Below, in pieces: positions 31,558 through 42,406 of a stretch of 64,000 bases of DNA. Both the position numbers and the translations under genes were made by a program. The stretch comes from Symbiopectobacterium purcellii_A (GTDB lineage Bacteria; Pseudomonadota; Gammaproteobacteria; Enterobacterales; Enterobacteriaceae), in assembly GCF_052050035.1 (NCBI RefSeq), contig NZ_CP189882.1:868001-932000 (forward strand). Reading direction: 5' to 3'. The notes beneath the pieces are model-generated. The model did no database searches, was not told where the DNA came from, and worked only from the letters and a program-made list of their open reading frames with translations. Every line of letters starts with the position of its first letter. Position 1 is the stretch's first letter.

Positions 31558-32718
31558 ATGAAGCGCGTTGATATTGCCGAACGCCCGGATTGGCGTGAAA
31601 AGGCGACAGAGTTTGGTTTCAACTTTCACACCATGTACGGCGAGCCCTACTGGTGTGAAAATGCTTACTATCAGTTCACGTTGGCGCAGATCGAGGAGTT
31701 GGAAGCAGCAACCGCCGAACTGCACCAGATGTGTCTGCAAGTGGTCGAAAAGGTAGTCAGCAGCGATGCGTTGCTGACCAAATTCTGCATTCCCAAGCAT
31801 ACCTGGGAATTTGTCAGAAGCTCCTGGCGCAGCCAGCAGCCCTCGCTCTACTCACGCCTCGATCTGGCCTATGACGGAAAAGGCCCGGCCAAGCTGTTGG
31901 AAAACAATGCCGATACGCCGACATCGCTGTATGAAGCGGCCTTTTTTCAATGGTTGTGGCTGGAAGATCAGAAAGAGGCTGGTAAGCTGCCGCAGAATGC
32001 CGATCAGTACAACAGCATTCAGGAAGCACTGATCGCCCGGTTTGAAGAACTGCGCCTCAATCATGGCTTCGGTCTGCTGCATATGGCGTGCTGTCAGGAC
32101 ACCGAAGAAGATCGCGGCACGGTGCAATACCTTCAGGATTGCGCGTTGGAAGCGGGCCTGCCCACAGAATTTCTCTTTATGGAAGAGATTGGGCTGGGTG
32201 AAAAAGGCCAGTTCACCGATATGCAAAATCAGGTGATCGGCAACCTGTTCAAGCTCTACCCGTGGGAATTCATGCTGCGCGAAATATTTTCCACCAAGTT
32301 GGAAGATGCGGGAGTACGTTGGTTAGAGCCGGCCTGGAAAAGCATTATCTCCAACAAAGCGCTGCTGCCAATGCTGTGGGAAATGTTCCCCAACCACCCC
32401 AACCTGCTACCGGCCTATTTTGCCGATGACGACCATCCACCACTTGACAGCTACATGGTCAAACCGCTGTTCTCACGTGAAGGTGCCAATATTCAGATCG
32501 TGAAAAATGGCCAGCAGATCGCTGCTGTTGACGGCCCTTACGGCGAAGAAGGCAAGATCGTTCAGCAATATCACCCGCTGCCAACCTTTGGCGACAGTCA
32601 TACAGTGATCGGCAGTTGGTTGGTCAACGATCAGCCGTGCGGGATTGGTCTGCGCGAAGATCGCGAACTGATCACTCAGGATCTGTCACGCTTTTACCCG
32701 CAAATCATTCTGGACTGA
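31558..32718 (+). CDS. ygiC: YgiC, ATP-grasp glutathionylspermidine-synthase-like protein
   Basis: 386 aa, resembling the C-terminal synthetase domain of GspS. Signature segments: KLLENNADTPTSLYEAAFFQWLW, YMVKPLFSREGANIQIV (ATP-grasp) and LVNDQPCGIGLREDRELIT. The natural substrate is not established. It is paired with ygiB and followed by a terminator. Confidence 0.93.
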   Translation: MKRVDIAERPDWREKATEFGFNFHTMYGEPYWCENAYYQFTLAQIEELEAATAELHQMCLQVVEKVVSSDALLTKFCIPKHTWEFVRSSWRSQQPSLYSRLDLAYDGKGPAKLLENNADTPTSLYEAAFFQWLWLEDQKEAGKLPQNADQYNSIQEALIARFEELRLNHGFGLLHMACCQDTEEDRGTVQYLQDCALEAGLPTEFLFMEEIGLGEKGQFTDMQNQVIGNLFKLYPWEFMLREIFSTKLEDAGVRWLEPAWKSIISNKALLPMLWEMFPNHPNLLPAYFADDDHPPLDSYMVKPLFSREGANIQIVKNGQQIAAVDGPYGEEGKIVQQYHPLPTFGDSHTVIGSWLVNDQPCGIGLREDRELITQDLSRFYPQIILD

Positions 32719-32731
32719 TTCTCGTTGCCAG

Positions 32732-32761
32732 GAAAAGCCACTAAACCCAGTGGCTTTTTTA
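32732..32761 (+). terminator. Terminator after ygiC
   Basis: Stem AAAGCCACT/AGTGGCTTT followed by Ts. Confidence 0.82.
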
Positions 32762-33029
32762 TTAGCATTACTGCACTAATACCATGATGTAATTGAGTTA
32801 ATTCCTGAAAATATTAAAGAACAGACTCTGTTCGCCGATATTTAACAACGTTATTTACCTCATGGAAAAAGGACTTTTATGAAAAAGCGACTTCTGTCTG
32901 CGTTGCTGCTTTGCGCCGTCAGCACCCTGTTTACCGTCCATGCCGCCGACACCGCCTCTCTGCCTCCCGATGTTAAAGCCATCTACGATGAAGATACCGA
33001 TCTGGTAAAACGAGCAGAACAAGGCGATC

Positions 33030-34132
33030 GCCCCATTCCCACTCGAAACGCAACAAAGTGACCCACTTGCCAGAGTCGGATAAAATCACCGTTCTGGCCA
33101 TACTGGAGAGCCTGTTGCATGCAGGGAAAACATCTGACTCAGAAAGAACGGTTCTACATCGAAAAGCGGCGTGGTGAAGGTGTCAACCAAGCTACCATCG
33201 CCAGAGAGCTTGCTCTGCCTCGCTCGACCATCAGCAGGGAACTCAGACGCAATATCGACCCTACTTTCAATGGTGTCTACTGCTGTAGCAGGGCGGACAC
33301 TCTGGCCCGGGAACGCCGTCATAACACTCTGCCAAACAATGCTTTTTACCCGTTGGAGCCACACATTCAGAACTTCATCAGGCAGGCGCTTTCCACTCAC
33401 TCTTCACCTGAAATCATCAGTGGCCGTTTGCACCTGGAATTCGGTATATCTGTCAGCAAGAATACGCTATATCGCTATATCCTGCAGGAGAGACAGGCTG
33501 GCGGGGAGCTATATCAGCAACTTCCTCATCGGGGAAAACGTTACAGGTACAATGCCGAAAACCTCAAATCAGGCCCTATTCCCAACCGTGTTGGTATTGA
33601 GTATCGCCCAGCTCAAGCCGAGCTTAAACAGGAGCCTGGCCACTTCGAAATTGACACTATTTTTGGCAAAGACCAGAAGTCATTCTTGTTAACCATCGTA
33701 GATAACGCATTGAAAACCGTCATCATTCGCAAGCTGCCTAATAAGCGTGCGGAGACTGTGGTTGCTGCTTTCAGGGACATTGAAGCTAATACCTTTTGCA
33801 AGTTTAAGACCCTAACAGCTGATAACGGCCCTGAATTCGCTCTGCACGAGCAAATTACTCAAATCACAGGGGCGCAGGTCTACTTTGCCCATCCTTATCA
33901 TTCCTGGGAGAGGGGCTTGAATGAGCACACCAACGGGCTGATACGACGTTTTTACCCAAAGGGAACAGACTTCAGTCAGGTCAGTCATCGTAAGATTGCC
34001 GAACTCGAACACATACTCAATACAAGGGGCAGAAAATCGCTGGGCTATCGTTCCCCCAATGAGGTATTTTTAACGCACTTACTGGTGGCATAAGCCTCTA
34101 CCGTTTTGTTGCGTTTCGAGTGGGAATGGGGC
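33030..34132 (+). mobile_element. IS30-family element, copy 1 (complete)
   Basis: 1103 bp with inverted ends GCCCCATTCCCACTCGAAAC, inserted in the Sel1 gene. No long target duplication is visible at this copy. Confidence 0.9.
33119..34093 (+). CDS. IS30-family transposase
   Basis: 324 aa. The N-terminal HTH (LTQKERFYIEKRRGEGVNQATIA and LPRSTISRELRRN) precedes the integrase core: Asp in HFEIDTIFGKD, Asp in TLTADNGPEFALH and Glu in HSWERGLNEHTNGLIRR. Intact. Confidence 0.94.
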   Translation: MQGKHLTQKERFYIEKRRGEGVNQATIARELALPRSTISRELRRNIDPTFNGVYCCSRADTLARERRHNTLPNNAFYPLEPHIQNFIRQALSTHSSPEIISGRLHLEFGISVSKNTLYRYILQERQAGGELYQQLPHRGKRYRYNAENLKSGPIPNRVGIEYRPAQAELKQEPGHFEIDTIFGKDQKSFLLTIVDNALKTVIIRKLPNKRAETVVAAFRDIEANTFCKFKTLTADNGPEFALHEQITQITGAQVYFAHPYHSWERGLNEHTNGLIRRFYPKGTDFSQVSHRKIAELEHILNTRGRKSLGYRSPNEVFLTHLLVA

Positions 34133-34389
34133 TCTGGAAGCACAGAACCGCCTGGCGTACAACCTGACCACCAGCGGTTCAGACAGCGCCTGGAAAGAAG
34201 GGTTTGTGTGGCTAAAACGCGCAGCAGATGATGGACATGTGCCATCGCAGTTTGCGGTAGGCAAAACCGAAAAGAATTCCACACGATCCACAGCAGGGGC
34301 AGACGTACCTGACCAAAGCGGCTGATGCTAATTTACCCGTCGCGCAAATGGCGCTGGCCAGCCTGCTCGCCGATGGCACCGTGATGGAC

Positions 34390-35102
34390 TCTTTGCCATC
34401 CCAACTGCCCAGCACATAGAGCAGCGGTAAAAAGTGGTCGGGCGTCGGGTTCGACAACGCCGCTCCTTTATGTTGCATAAAGTCCACCAGCGGGTGGTTA
34501 TCTCCCTGATAGTTCATGTTGTCTTTGACAAACTGATTGAAGGAAACCGCCCAGTCATAAGGCGTGGCATCGCCATCCCATTTCACCATGCGCAGGTTAT
34601 GCACCACGTTGCCGCTGGCGACAATCATGTAGCCTTCATCACGCAGCGCTGCCAGTTTGGTCCCTAACTGGTAGTGATACTCTGCCGATTGCGTACCGTC
34701 CACGCTCAGTTGCACCACAGAAATATCCGCATCCGGGTACATTTTAATCAACACGCCCCAAGAACCATGGTCAAACCCCCATTGCTCGTGGTCAGCAATC
34801 ACCGGCAGCGGTGCCAGAGCCTGTTGAATGCGCTCCGCCAATTCAGGCGATCCCGGTGCCGGATACTGCGTATCAAACAGCGCCTGCGGGAAACCGCCGA
34901 AATCGTGGATGGTGCGCGGTTTCTCCATCGCTGTCACCGCCGTACCACGGGTATACCAGTGTGCCGAGACCGCGATAATGCCTTTCGGACGCGCCAGGGT
35001 TTCACCTAACTGACGCAATGCACGCGTATATTCATTTTCTTCCAACACGTTCATCGGGCTACCATGGCCGAGAAACAGTGCGGGCATCCGGGAAGTGTTC
35101 AT
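34390..35102 (-). pseudogene. ygiD: YgiD 4,5-DOPA-extradiol dioxygenase-like, C-terminus deleted
   Basis: Starts MNTSRMPALFLGHGSPMNVL, with conserved VSAHWYTRGTAV, HDFGGFPQALF and HGSWGVLIKMYP metal/active-site regions. The family sequence stops at LGSWDGKES. The frame then runs to 34212 through DNA of the Sel1 gene read antisense, giving ~55 meaningless residues instead of the last ~25 native ones. A single deletion has removed the 3' ends of both convergent genes. Catalytic residues remain, so residual activity is possible but unlikely. Confidence 0.85.
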
Positions 35103-35266
35103 AGAAGTATCCTTAGTGAGCCATATTGATGTGCCAGTGCACTCGATAGGATTACTCTACGCCCTTTTTCATCGGGAGAAAGTCACCGGCGCGTGATGAA
35201 GAACATCAATAAATTTGAATCATCACGTTGCATGCCCGCCACCTTAAAGCCAGCACTTCGCTCCCC

Positions 35267-36886
35267 TCATTCATAATGCCACCCCGTTTCCCGCCATTCG
35301 AGGCTGTGCGTAAGCCTCAAACCAGAAAGAAAAGCTTCATCGTGTGATACAACAATCATTGCCCCCGGAAACGTAGATAACGCAGCCTCAATCGCCTGTG
35401 TTGATGTCAGATCGAGATGGTTGGTGGGTTCATCCAGCAACAGCAATTGTGCGGCATCGCGACGCCAAAGCACGCAAGCCAGAGCCGCCTTCAGACGCTC
35501 CCCGCCGCTCAATGCCGCCAGAGGTAGAGTAATTTTATTCGCATCCAGTTGCAGTTGCGCCAGCCGGGTACGCAATACGCCTTCTTCCAGCGGCGTATCG
35601 TCGGCATTAAGATGCGCCAGTACCGACAAGGAGAGATCCAACCGCGACAAATGCTGGTCGAGATAAGCGGTGGTGACTGAAACACGACAGTCACCCGACA
35701 CCGGCGTTTCGTCTCCCATCATCACTTTGAGCAGGGTCGATTTGCCACAGCCATTTGGCCCACGCAGCGCTACCCGCATCGGGCCATCTATCCTCCAGTT
35801 GAAAGGAACCTTCACGATGTGGGGCAAAACCAGATTATCCATCACCAACACCGGTTTATTGGGGGCGACATGGCTACCTGGCAGCGTAAATAATATCGGG
35901 CTATCTTCATCGACTTTTCCCCGCATCTCACAGACAGCAGCATTAAGCACATCGTTTTGCTCACGGTGCTGTTTACGCAGCGTGCCTAAACGCGCTTTTG
36001 CCGCCGCTTTGTATTGCACCCGCTCAAACGACGCGATATTCAGTGAATCAACGGTACGTAAGGTCTGTGCCGAGCGTCGCTGGCTGGCATCATGCGCTTT
36101 TTGCAAACGCATTCGGGTGCGCCGACGCTCGGTTGTAGCATGTTCCAATGCCGCCTGAGCAGCCTGCTGCTCGGCCTGACGCTGCCGCTGATAGTCATCA
36201 TAATTGCCGCCATAGTTGCGCAACCCCGTCGGGGTCAGTTCCAAAATGCGCGGCATCATCACCAAGAGTTCACGATCGTGCGTTGCCACCAATGCGCCGC
36301 CACGTCGCTGGGAAAGCTTGTCGTAAAACCACGCTCTCGCCTGTCGATCGAGGTGGTTCGTCGGCTCATCAAGCAGTAAATAGTCAGCATCAGCCATAAA
36401 TGCCGCGCACAGCAGTGCCCGCACGCGTTCACCACCGCTCAGTTCAGCAGCACGTTTATCAGGAACAAATGCCGGCAAGCGGGCTTCGGCAAACGCCGCC
36501 GCCAAGCGTTCTTGTAAATCCCAGGCCCCCTCCAGAAGTTCGAGATCTTCCAACTGATAGTCACCTGATTCGACGCGCTGACGCGCGGCAAAAATGGCCT
36601 GGTAACCCAGCAAATCAGCCAGCGTTGTCGTTGATAAAATTTTATGCAGCTGAGCAACATAAGCCAGAGAGCCCGCACGCTCAATATGACCGAAAGCGGG
36701 AACCTCGAGCCCTGCCAGCAAACGCAGCAGCGACGTTTTTCCGCAGCCGTTACGCCCGACCAAGCCAGACAATGAGGGATCAAGCGAAAGATTAAGTGGA
36801 CCGAAAAGCGTCAAGCCGGTCGCAAATTGACAGGTGACCTGATGCAAAAGAAAAGCAGGGGATTGCGCACAATTAGCCATAAGCAC
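35267..36886 (-). CDS. ABC-F family ATPase
   Basis: 539 aa with two ABC cassettes and no membrane segment. The first Walker A is GLVGRNGCGKTSLLRLLAGL, with signature LSGGERVRALL and Walker B YLLLDEPTNHLD. The second Walker A is LRGPNGCGKSTLLKV, with signature LSGGERLKAAL and LLLLDEPTNHLD. A charged linker (~residues 235-310) lies between. ABC-F proteins act on ribosomes or in antibiotic resistance, not transport. It is not clearly one of Uup, Ettan, YheS or YbiT, so the role is left open. The 250 bp downstream to IS5 holds no convincing gene. Confidence 0.9.
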   Translation of the reverse strand: MLMANCAQSPAFLLHQVTCQFATGLTLFGPLNLSLDPSLSGLVGRNGCGKTSLLRLLAGLEVPAFGHIERAGSLAYVAQLHKILSTTTLADLLGYQAIFAARQRVESGDYQLEDLELLEGAWDLQERLAAAFAEARLPAFVPDKRAAELSGGERVRALLCAAFMADADYLLLDEPTNHLDRQARAWFYDKLSQRRGGALVATHDRELLVMMPRILELTPTGLRNYGGNYDDYQRQRQAEQQAAQAALEHATTERRRTRMRLQKAHDASQRRSAQTLRTVDSLNIASFERVQYKAAAKARLGTLRKQHREQNDVLNAAVCEMRGKVDEDSPILFTLPGSHVAPNKPVLVMDNLVLPHIVKVPFNWRIDGPMRVALRGPNGCGKSTLLKVMMGDETPVSGDCRVSVTTAYLDQHLSRLDLSLSVLAHLNADDTPLEEGVLRTRLAQLQLDANKITLPLAALSGGERLKAALACVLWRRDAAQLLLLDEPTNHLDLTSTQAIEAALSTFPGAMIVVSHDEAFLSGLRLTHSLEWRETGWHYE

Positions 36887-38021
36887 TCCTGAATGAAATC
36901 AATAACCATCCCCGATAACGCATTCGCGTTAGCAAGGATCCGAATTCATCAGTCGTGTTTGTTCATTTTCCGTGTGTGCTCCGTTGGGACGAGAAGTTCG
37001 TCGCAGTAAAGGTTAACGGGACCCCAAGCCCTGACTCAAGGTTAATTTTTATCCCGTTTAAGAACCTGATATAAAAATGCCGTGTATTGGTGTGAGCAGG
37101 GATGGTGTAATTCAGGCCAGCAGAGCTGCTGACACTAAAAACTAGTTGCTGAATAGAGACTTGCATTTTTTGTCAGGCTATTGAGAATAAAAAGAGGTTT
37201 AACTTAGAGAATAAAGGTTTGAAATGATCAACAAAGAGCGGTTGTTACGAGATAATCGTTTATGTAAAGCAATCATTGGATTATCAGTCGAAGAATTGAA
37301 AAATTTAGCCGCTGAATTTTCAGCTTGTTATTTGATTTATCGGAAAAAGAATCGAAAAGATCACGAGCGGCAGATGGGTGCAGGGCAGAAAGGATTTATC
37401 CCAACCCCATTAGATAAACTGCTTTTTATTTTATTGTATTTAAAATGTTATCCGACCTATGATTTGCAAGGACTTCTTTTTGGTTTAGATAGAACACGGG
37501 TATGTCGCTGGGTAAAAATATTATTGCCGGTTTTAGAGATGACCTTGGGGCGAGAATGTGTTTTGCCCGCTCGTCAAATTCGCTCTGCTGAGGAATTTTT
37601 TCGCGCCTTTCCTGGAGTTAAAGACGTCTTTATTGATGGGACAGAGCGACCTGTCCAAAAGCCTAAGAATCTGCGTCGGCGAAAAAAAATGTATTCGGGA
37701 AAGAAAAGACAGACCACTCGAAAAGGGCTTATTATGACTGACGAAACAAGGCAAATTGGATTTATCCCCATGAGCAAAAATGGGCGCCGTCACGATAAAC
37801 GCTTACTCGATAAAGTCGATATAATTCGCCATATTCCTCCTGAGGTAACCATCTGGGCAGATACCGGTTTTCAAGGTATAGATAAACAGCATCCTAATAC
37901 ACAAATCCCAAAAAAAGGAACTCGAAAAAGACCTTTATCGCCTGAACAAAAACAAGAAAATAAAATAATCTCGGGCATCCGTATTACAGTTGAACACGCC
38001 ATCGCGGGTATCAAGCGCCTC

Positions 38022-39330
38022 GAGACTGTAAAATAATCTGTGTAAATGGCATTTTGAGGAAAACCTTCAAAGGATAACAAAATGCCTATCAGCAACGAAC
38101 TTATTGACCAACTGCTTCAAGATTGTAACTCCCCTCAGGATCTGCTGGGTGAATCAGGCCTACTCAAGGTGCTGACTAAAAGACTGGCGGAACGGGTTCT
38201 TGAAGCTGAGATGGAGATGCACCTTGGGTATGCTAAGCATGACCCGGCTGGTAATCATTCAGGCAACTCACGCAATGGCAAGACATCCAAGAGCGTACGT
38301 AGCCAAAATGGGGAGATCGAGCTCGATATTCCGCGCGACCGCAACAGTACCTTCGAGCCGACACTGATCGGTAAGCACGAAAAACAGCTTAACGGCTTCG
38401 ATGACCGCATTATTTCTCTCTATTCCAGAGGGTTATCAACCCGTGATATTCAGGCACACTTTAAAGAAGTCTACGGGGTCGATGTTTCCGCTGGCTTCAT
38501 TTCTCAAGTGACCAATGCTGTGATGGATGAAGTTAAGCGCTGGCAGCAACGGCCGCTGGATGCGCTTTATCCCATTGTTTACCTTGACTGTATTGTTGTC
38601 AAAAGCCAGGACGGCGGAGCCGTGGCCAACAAGTCTGTTTATCTGGCCCTCGGCGTCAACGGCCAGGGCGAAAAAGAGCTGCTGGGGCTATGGATAGCCA
38701 AAACTGAGGGGGCCAAGTTCTGGTTATCTGTGATGACAGAACTGAAAAATCGTGGGCTAAAGGACATCTTCGTCGCCTGCTGCGATGGCCTGAAAGGCTT
38801 TCCTGATGCCATTGAAGCTGTTTACCCGCATACGCGGGTACAGCTCTGCATTGTGCATCAGGTGCGGAACTCGCTGCGCTACGTCGGCTGGAAAGAGCGT
38901 AAGGCCGTTGCTGCTGACCTGCGCACCATCTATAGTTCCGCAACGCTAGAGGGCGCTGAAGAGGCCCTGGATGCCTTCGCGGCCAAATGGGATGAACAGT
39001 TCCCGACGATCAGCCCGTCGTGGAGAAATAATTGGGAACGTCTCATCGTCATTTTTGACTTTCCGCCGGAGATCCGCAAGGTTATCTACACCACCAACGC
39101 GATAGAGTCGTTAAATGCTTCATTGCGCAAGATAACGAAAACGCGACGAATATTTCCAACGGATGACTCGGTGATAAAATTACTCTATCTAGCCTTGCAT
39201 AATATCTCTGCTAAATGGACCTTGCCAATCAGAGACTGGAAACCTGCTATGAGCCAATTCATGTTGATGTATGGAGAACGAATCTCCGGTTAAGCAATGG
39301 AGCCATTTACACAAAATTCTTTACAGACTC
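38022..39330 (+). mobile_element. IS256-family element, copy 3 (complete)
   Basis: 1309 bp, flanked by the perfect 8-bp duplication AGCGCCTC (38014-38021 and 39331-39338) inside IS5-type copy C. This copy defines the true ends and target size of the family. Confidence 0.96.
38082..39293 (+). CDS. IS256-family transposase
   Basis: 403 aa, the same as the copy at 13967 except for an N-terminal His-to-Asn change (DCNSPQD). All catalytic residues are present; intact. Confidence 0.95.
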   Translation: MPISNELIDQLLQDCNSPQDLLGESGLLKVLTKRLAERVLEAEMEMHLGYAKHDPAGNHSGNSRNGKTSKSVRSQNGEIELDIPRDRNSTFEPTLIGKHEKQLNGFDDRIISLYSRGLSTRDIQAHFKEVYGVDVSAGFISQVTNAVMDEVKRWQQRPLDALYPIVYLDCIVVKSQDGGAVANKSVYLALGVNGQGEKELLGLWIAKTEGAKFWLSVMTELKNRGLKDIFVACCDGLKGFPDAIEAVYPHTRVQLCIVHQVRNSLRYVGWKERKAVAADLRTIYSSATLEGAEEALDAFAAKWDEQFPTISPSWRNNWERLIVIFDFPPEIRKVIYTTNAIESLNASLRKITKTRRIFPTDDSVIKLLYLALHNISAKWTLPIRDWKPAMSQFMLMYGERISG

Positions 39331-39707
39331 AGCGCCTCGGTTGCATGACCCAAATTTTACGGAATCGTAGACCCTTTATTGATGATACCTTCTTACTCCT
39401 TAGCGCCGGTCTTTGGAATTTCCATCTCAGAACAGCATAAAATTTACTTCAATCACCGAAACACCCTTATTTCACTATTAAGCAACACGCTTTAAGAAAA
39501 ACTAAGCATAAACATTAATCTTGTGACCGCTGTTGCTCATCCGTTTTTGCGATGAACCATCCTGACGCGTCGTGGTAGCGGGAGAGACCATGCTGTTCTT
39601 TTCAGCCTTCTGCCTTTGTAATTGTCGCTACCGATGTAAAACTGGCCCACCTGCCGATGTAAATCTGACCCACCTAGGGTAAAAATGGCAGTTTTAAGGC
39701 ACTGCCA

Positions 39708-40706
39708 ATGATGACATTGGAGACCAGAGTGGAGATTCACGTTTTACACCGTCAAGGCATGTCCATCCGCGCCATCGCGCGGCAGCTTTCATGCTCCCGC
39801 GAGACCGTTCGACGATATATCCGTAGTCCACTACCGGTGGCTGACATGCGTTACAAGCCGCGTATGCCTACAACATGCAAGCTTGACCCGTTCAAGCCGT
39901 ATGTTCTCGAGCGCGTTGCTGCTGCCAGACCACAGTGGATACCGGCCAGTGTGCTGCTGCGCGAGATAGGCCAACGGGGATATGATGGCGGCTATAGCAT
40001 GCTTACCGCATTTCTACACCCCATGAAGCAGCCCGTTACTGAGGCGGTCACGCGCTTTGAGACCGAACCCGGCGTACAGATGCAGGTTGATTTCACCATC
40101 GTCAGGCAGGGCCATAACCCGTTGCTGGCCTTCGTCGCTACGCTGGGCTGGAGCCGGGCGACTTTCGTCAAGTTCTACAGCAACCAGGAGTCCGCAGCCT
40201 GGTGTGACGGCATTGAGTCTGCACTTAAGTTCTTTGGCGGAACTCCGCATCAGTTGCTGTTCGACAACGCCAAGGCCATCATTATTGAGCGTGATGTCTA
40301 CGGGCCCGGCAAGCATCGCTGGAACCCACAGCTTATGCAACTGGCTGAGAAGTATGACTTTACGCCTAAAGTTTGCCGTCCCTACCGCGCCAAGACTAAG
40401 GGCAAGGTCGAACGCTTCAACCATTACCTCAAGAACAGCTTTGTTGTGCCGCTTGCCGCCACGTTTCGCCAGGCTGGGCTGATACTGGACGTCCCCGCGG
40501 CTAATGCACGCATTGGTGAGTGGTTGATCACCGTTGCCAACACCCGTAAACATGGCACCACCGGTATTCCGCCTGAACAACGCATGCCGCGTGAGCGGGC
40601 TGCGTTGTTGCCATTGCCGAAGATAACACTGGCATTGCCTCCACCGGACCGGTACCGGCGAGTTGCTCGCGCCCCATACCCACAGAGAGTCTCCAGCACC
40701 CGTTGA
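39708..40706 (+). CDS. istA: IS21 transposase IstA, C-terminus probably frameshifted
   Basis: 332 aa with N-terminal HTH (IHVLHRQGMSIRAIARQLSCS and SRETVRRYI) and an integrase core: Asp in VQMQVDFTIV, Asp in LLFDNAKAII and Glu in TKGKVERFNHYLKNSF. The expected tail ESLQHPLTTYQALLEVEA is encoded in another frame up to the istB ATGA overlap. This implies a frameshift at about 40610-40665. It may or may not abolish activity. Confidence 0.88.
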   Translation: MMTLETRVEIHVLHRQGMSIRAIARQLSCSRETVRRYIRSPLPVADMRYKPRMPTTCKLDPFKPYVLERVAAARPQWIPASVLLREIGQRGYDGGYSMLTAFLHPMKQPVTEAVTRFETEPGVQMQVDFTIVRQGHNPLLAFVATLGWSRATFVKFYSNQESAAWCDGIESALKFFGGTPHQLLFDNAKAIIIERDVYGPGKHRWNPQLMQLAEKYDFTPKVCRPYRAKTKGKVERFNHYLKNSFVVPLAATFRQAGLILDVPAANARIGEWLITVANTRKHGTTGIPPEQRMPRERAALLPLPKITLALPPPDRYRRVARAPYPQRVSSTR

Positions 40707-40738
40707 CTACGTATCAGGCGCTACTGGAGGTAGAAGCA

Positions 40739-42406
40739 TGAACCTCCAGCATGATCGTATCGCAGCGCTCTGCGAGCAGCTTAAGCTCGATAGATTACCG
40801 GCTGAGTGGCCCGCCGTTGCTCAGACGACGAGACAGCAACGGCACTCATGCCGACTTCCTTGAAGCTGCTTTACAGCTTCAGCATGATGGGCTGAACGAA
40901 CGGCGCCGGCAAACTATAGCCAAGCGACTTAATTTTGATTACACCATATGGACTGAGAACAAACTCTCTGTATCGCAACCCATCTCTCTTTTTTTGCTTT
41001 TTGCTTGTGCCCATTTATGCTCAATTGGGTTAAGATCTGGCGAATATGTAGGCAAATACTCCACCATATACCCTGCATCGATGATGACTTGTTGAATATT
41101 ATGTTTTTTGTGAAAAGTGGCATTGTCCATCATGATTACACTGTTTTTAGGGAGTACTGGGATAAGGACTTGTGTGACCCAGGCATAGAAAACATCGCTG
41201 TTAATATTGATATCAAATAATCCGATAGCAAACAGCGTTGTGCCTAATAAAGCGCCGATAACATTTGTTCTTCCCCTAGCTCCCCAGTTCTTCAGGCCAA
41301 AACACCGTTGACCTTTTGGGGAATAGCCGTGAGTCCGTGGGGCATCGTGTGAAAAACCACTTTCATCAATAAAAACAATAGGTTTACCTTCTTTTTCATA
41401 CTGTTGTTTTTTTTGTTGAAATCCCTGCCGGGCGTTTTCGTCGGCTTTCGGATGACGTAGAGTTTTTTTTATAGGTCAATCCCAGCTTTTTAAGCGCTTG
41501 CCAAATGGCCTTCTGACAAACGCCAAAACGCTCTGCACGTTCTTTTTGGTAAGCATCTGGATATTGTTCAACATCTTTTATCAACTCGGATTTATCGATC
41601 TTTCGCTGACGCGTGGTCGATGCTTTTGACTCTATTTGATTAATCCAACGCGATACAGAGGCAGGGCCAATCCGAAATTGCTTCGCTGTTTCTCGGATAC
41701 TCAACCCTTCGTTTTTCCGTGTAGATATCACTTTACGTCTAAAATCAATTGAATAGCTCATTTAAATAATGTAATCAAAATTAAGTCGTTTAGCTATATT
41801 TTGCGTTTATCAGGCCTACCGGTGATCAAGACGCTGGAGCAGTTTGATTTCGCCTTTGCGAGTGGCGTACCTCGCAGTCAGATCCAGGAGTTGGCCGGGC
41901 TGGCGTTTATCGAGCGTCAGGAGAACCTGGTCTTGCTGGGTCCGTCCGGGGTAGGTAAAACGCACCTGGCGACAGCACTCGGCTACAGAGCCGCGATGGC
42001 CGGAATGAGTATTCGGTTCGTCACAGCCGCAGATCTGATGCTACAGCTGCTCGCATCACATCGTCAGGGGGAGTTAAAAAGCTATCTTAATCGCGTTGTG
42101 GGTAAGCCTAAGTTGTTGATCATAGATGAGGTTGGCTACCTTCCCTTCGGTAAAATGGAAGCCAATCTGTTCTTCCAGGTTATCGCTAAACGGTATGAAT
42201 CAGGCAGCGTGGTCCTGACCAGCAACCTGCCGTTTACCCAGTGGTCGGGGACATTCGGAGATGATGAAACGCTGACGGCGGCGATGCTGGATCGGCTGCT
42301 TCACCATGCGCATATCGCGCAAATCAGCGGTCAAAGCTATCGACTGAAAGATAAGCTGAAAAGCGGTCAGATCCAGAAGAAAACTAAAGCAGCTACGCTC
42401 GAGTAA
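40739..42406 (+). pseudogene. istB: istB with 2-base deletion and IS630 insertion
   Basis: Starts MNLQHDRIAALCEQLKLDRL, overlapping the istA tail. Relative to the copy at 12141 it lacks 2 bases near 40832, which shifts the frame after AQTT. IS630 copy 3 then interrupts it. The Walker motifs survive downstream (41801-42406). Confidence 0.92.
40915..41798 (-). mobile_element. IS630-family element, copy 3
   Basis: 884 bp including both TAs, inserted in istB of IS21-B. orfA is 41396-41761 (121 aa) and orfB is in the +1 frame, as in the other copies. Confidence 0.93.

Larger units (their letters stand above)
32879..34390 (+). pseudogene. Secreted Sel1-repeat protein, split by IS30 and 3'-deleted
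   Basis: The signal peptide MKKRLLSALLLCAVSTLFTV is followed by ~35 native residues ending AEQGD. IS30 is inserted at 33030. After it the gene continues as LEAQNRLAYNLTTSG and FVWLKRAADDGHVPSQFAVG, loses frame near 34265, and picks up in another frame as YLTKAADANLPVAQMALASL. The last two are Sel1-type helical repeats. The gene then stops abruptly at about 34390, where the sequence becomes the 3' side of ygiD read on the other strand. Broken by insertion, frameshift and deletion. Confidence 0.85.
37139..39492 (+). mobile_element. IS5-family (DDE_4 type) copy C, complete but split by IS256
   Basis: 1037 bp after subtracting IS256 copy 3 and its 8-bp duplication. The flanks carry a 3-bp duplication TAA (37136-37138 and 39493-39495). 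The transposase (start 37224) is intact up to IKRL and resumes after the IS256. Confidence 0.94.

Noticed and set aside
33002..34160. Long direct repeat around IS30 copy 1 like that at copy 2
   Set aside because: Only TCTGG is shared at comparable positions; the rest does not match.
36963..37166. Open frame on the minus strand after the ABC-F gene, resembling a short secreted protein
   Set aside because: It starts inside the IS5 end. With IS5 removed there is no start codon before a stop, and the text looks intergenic.
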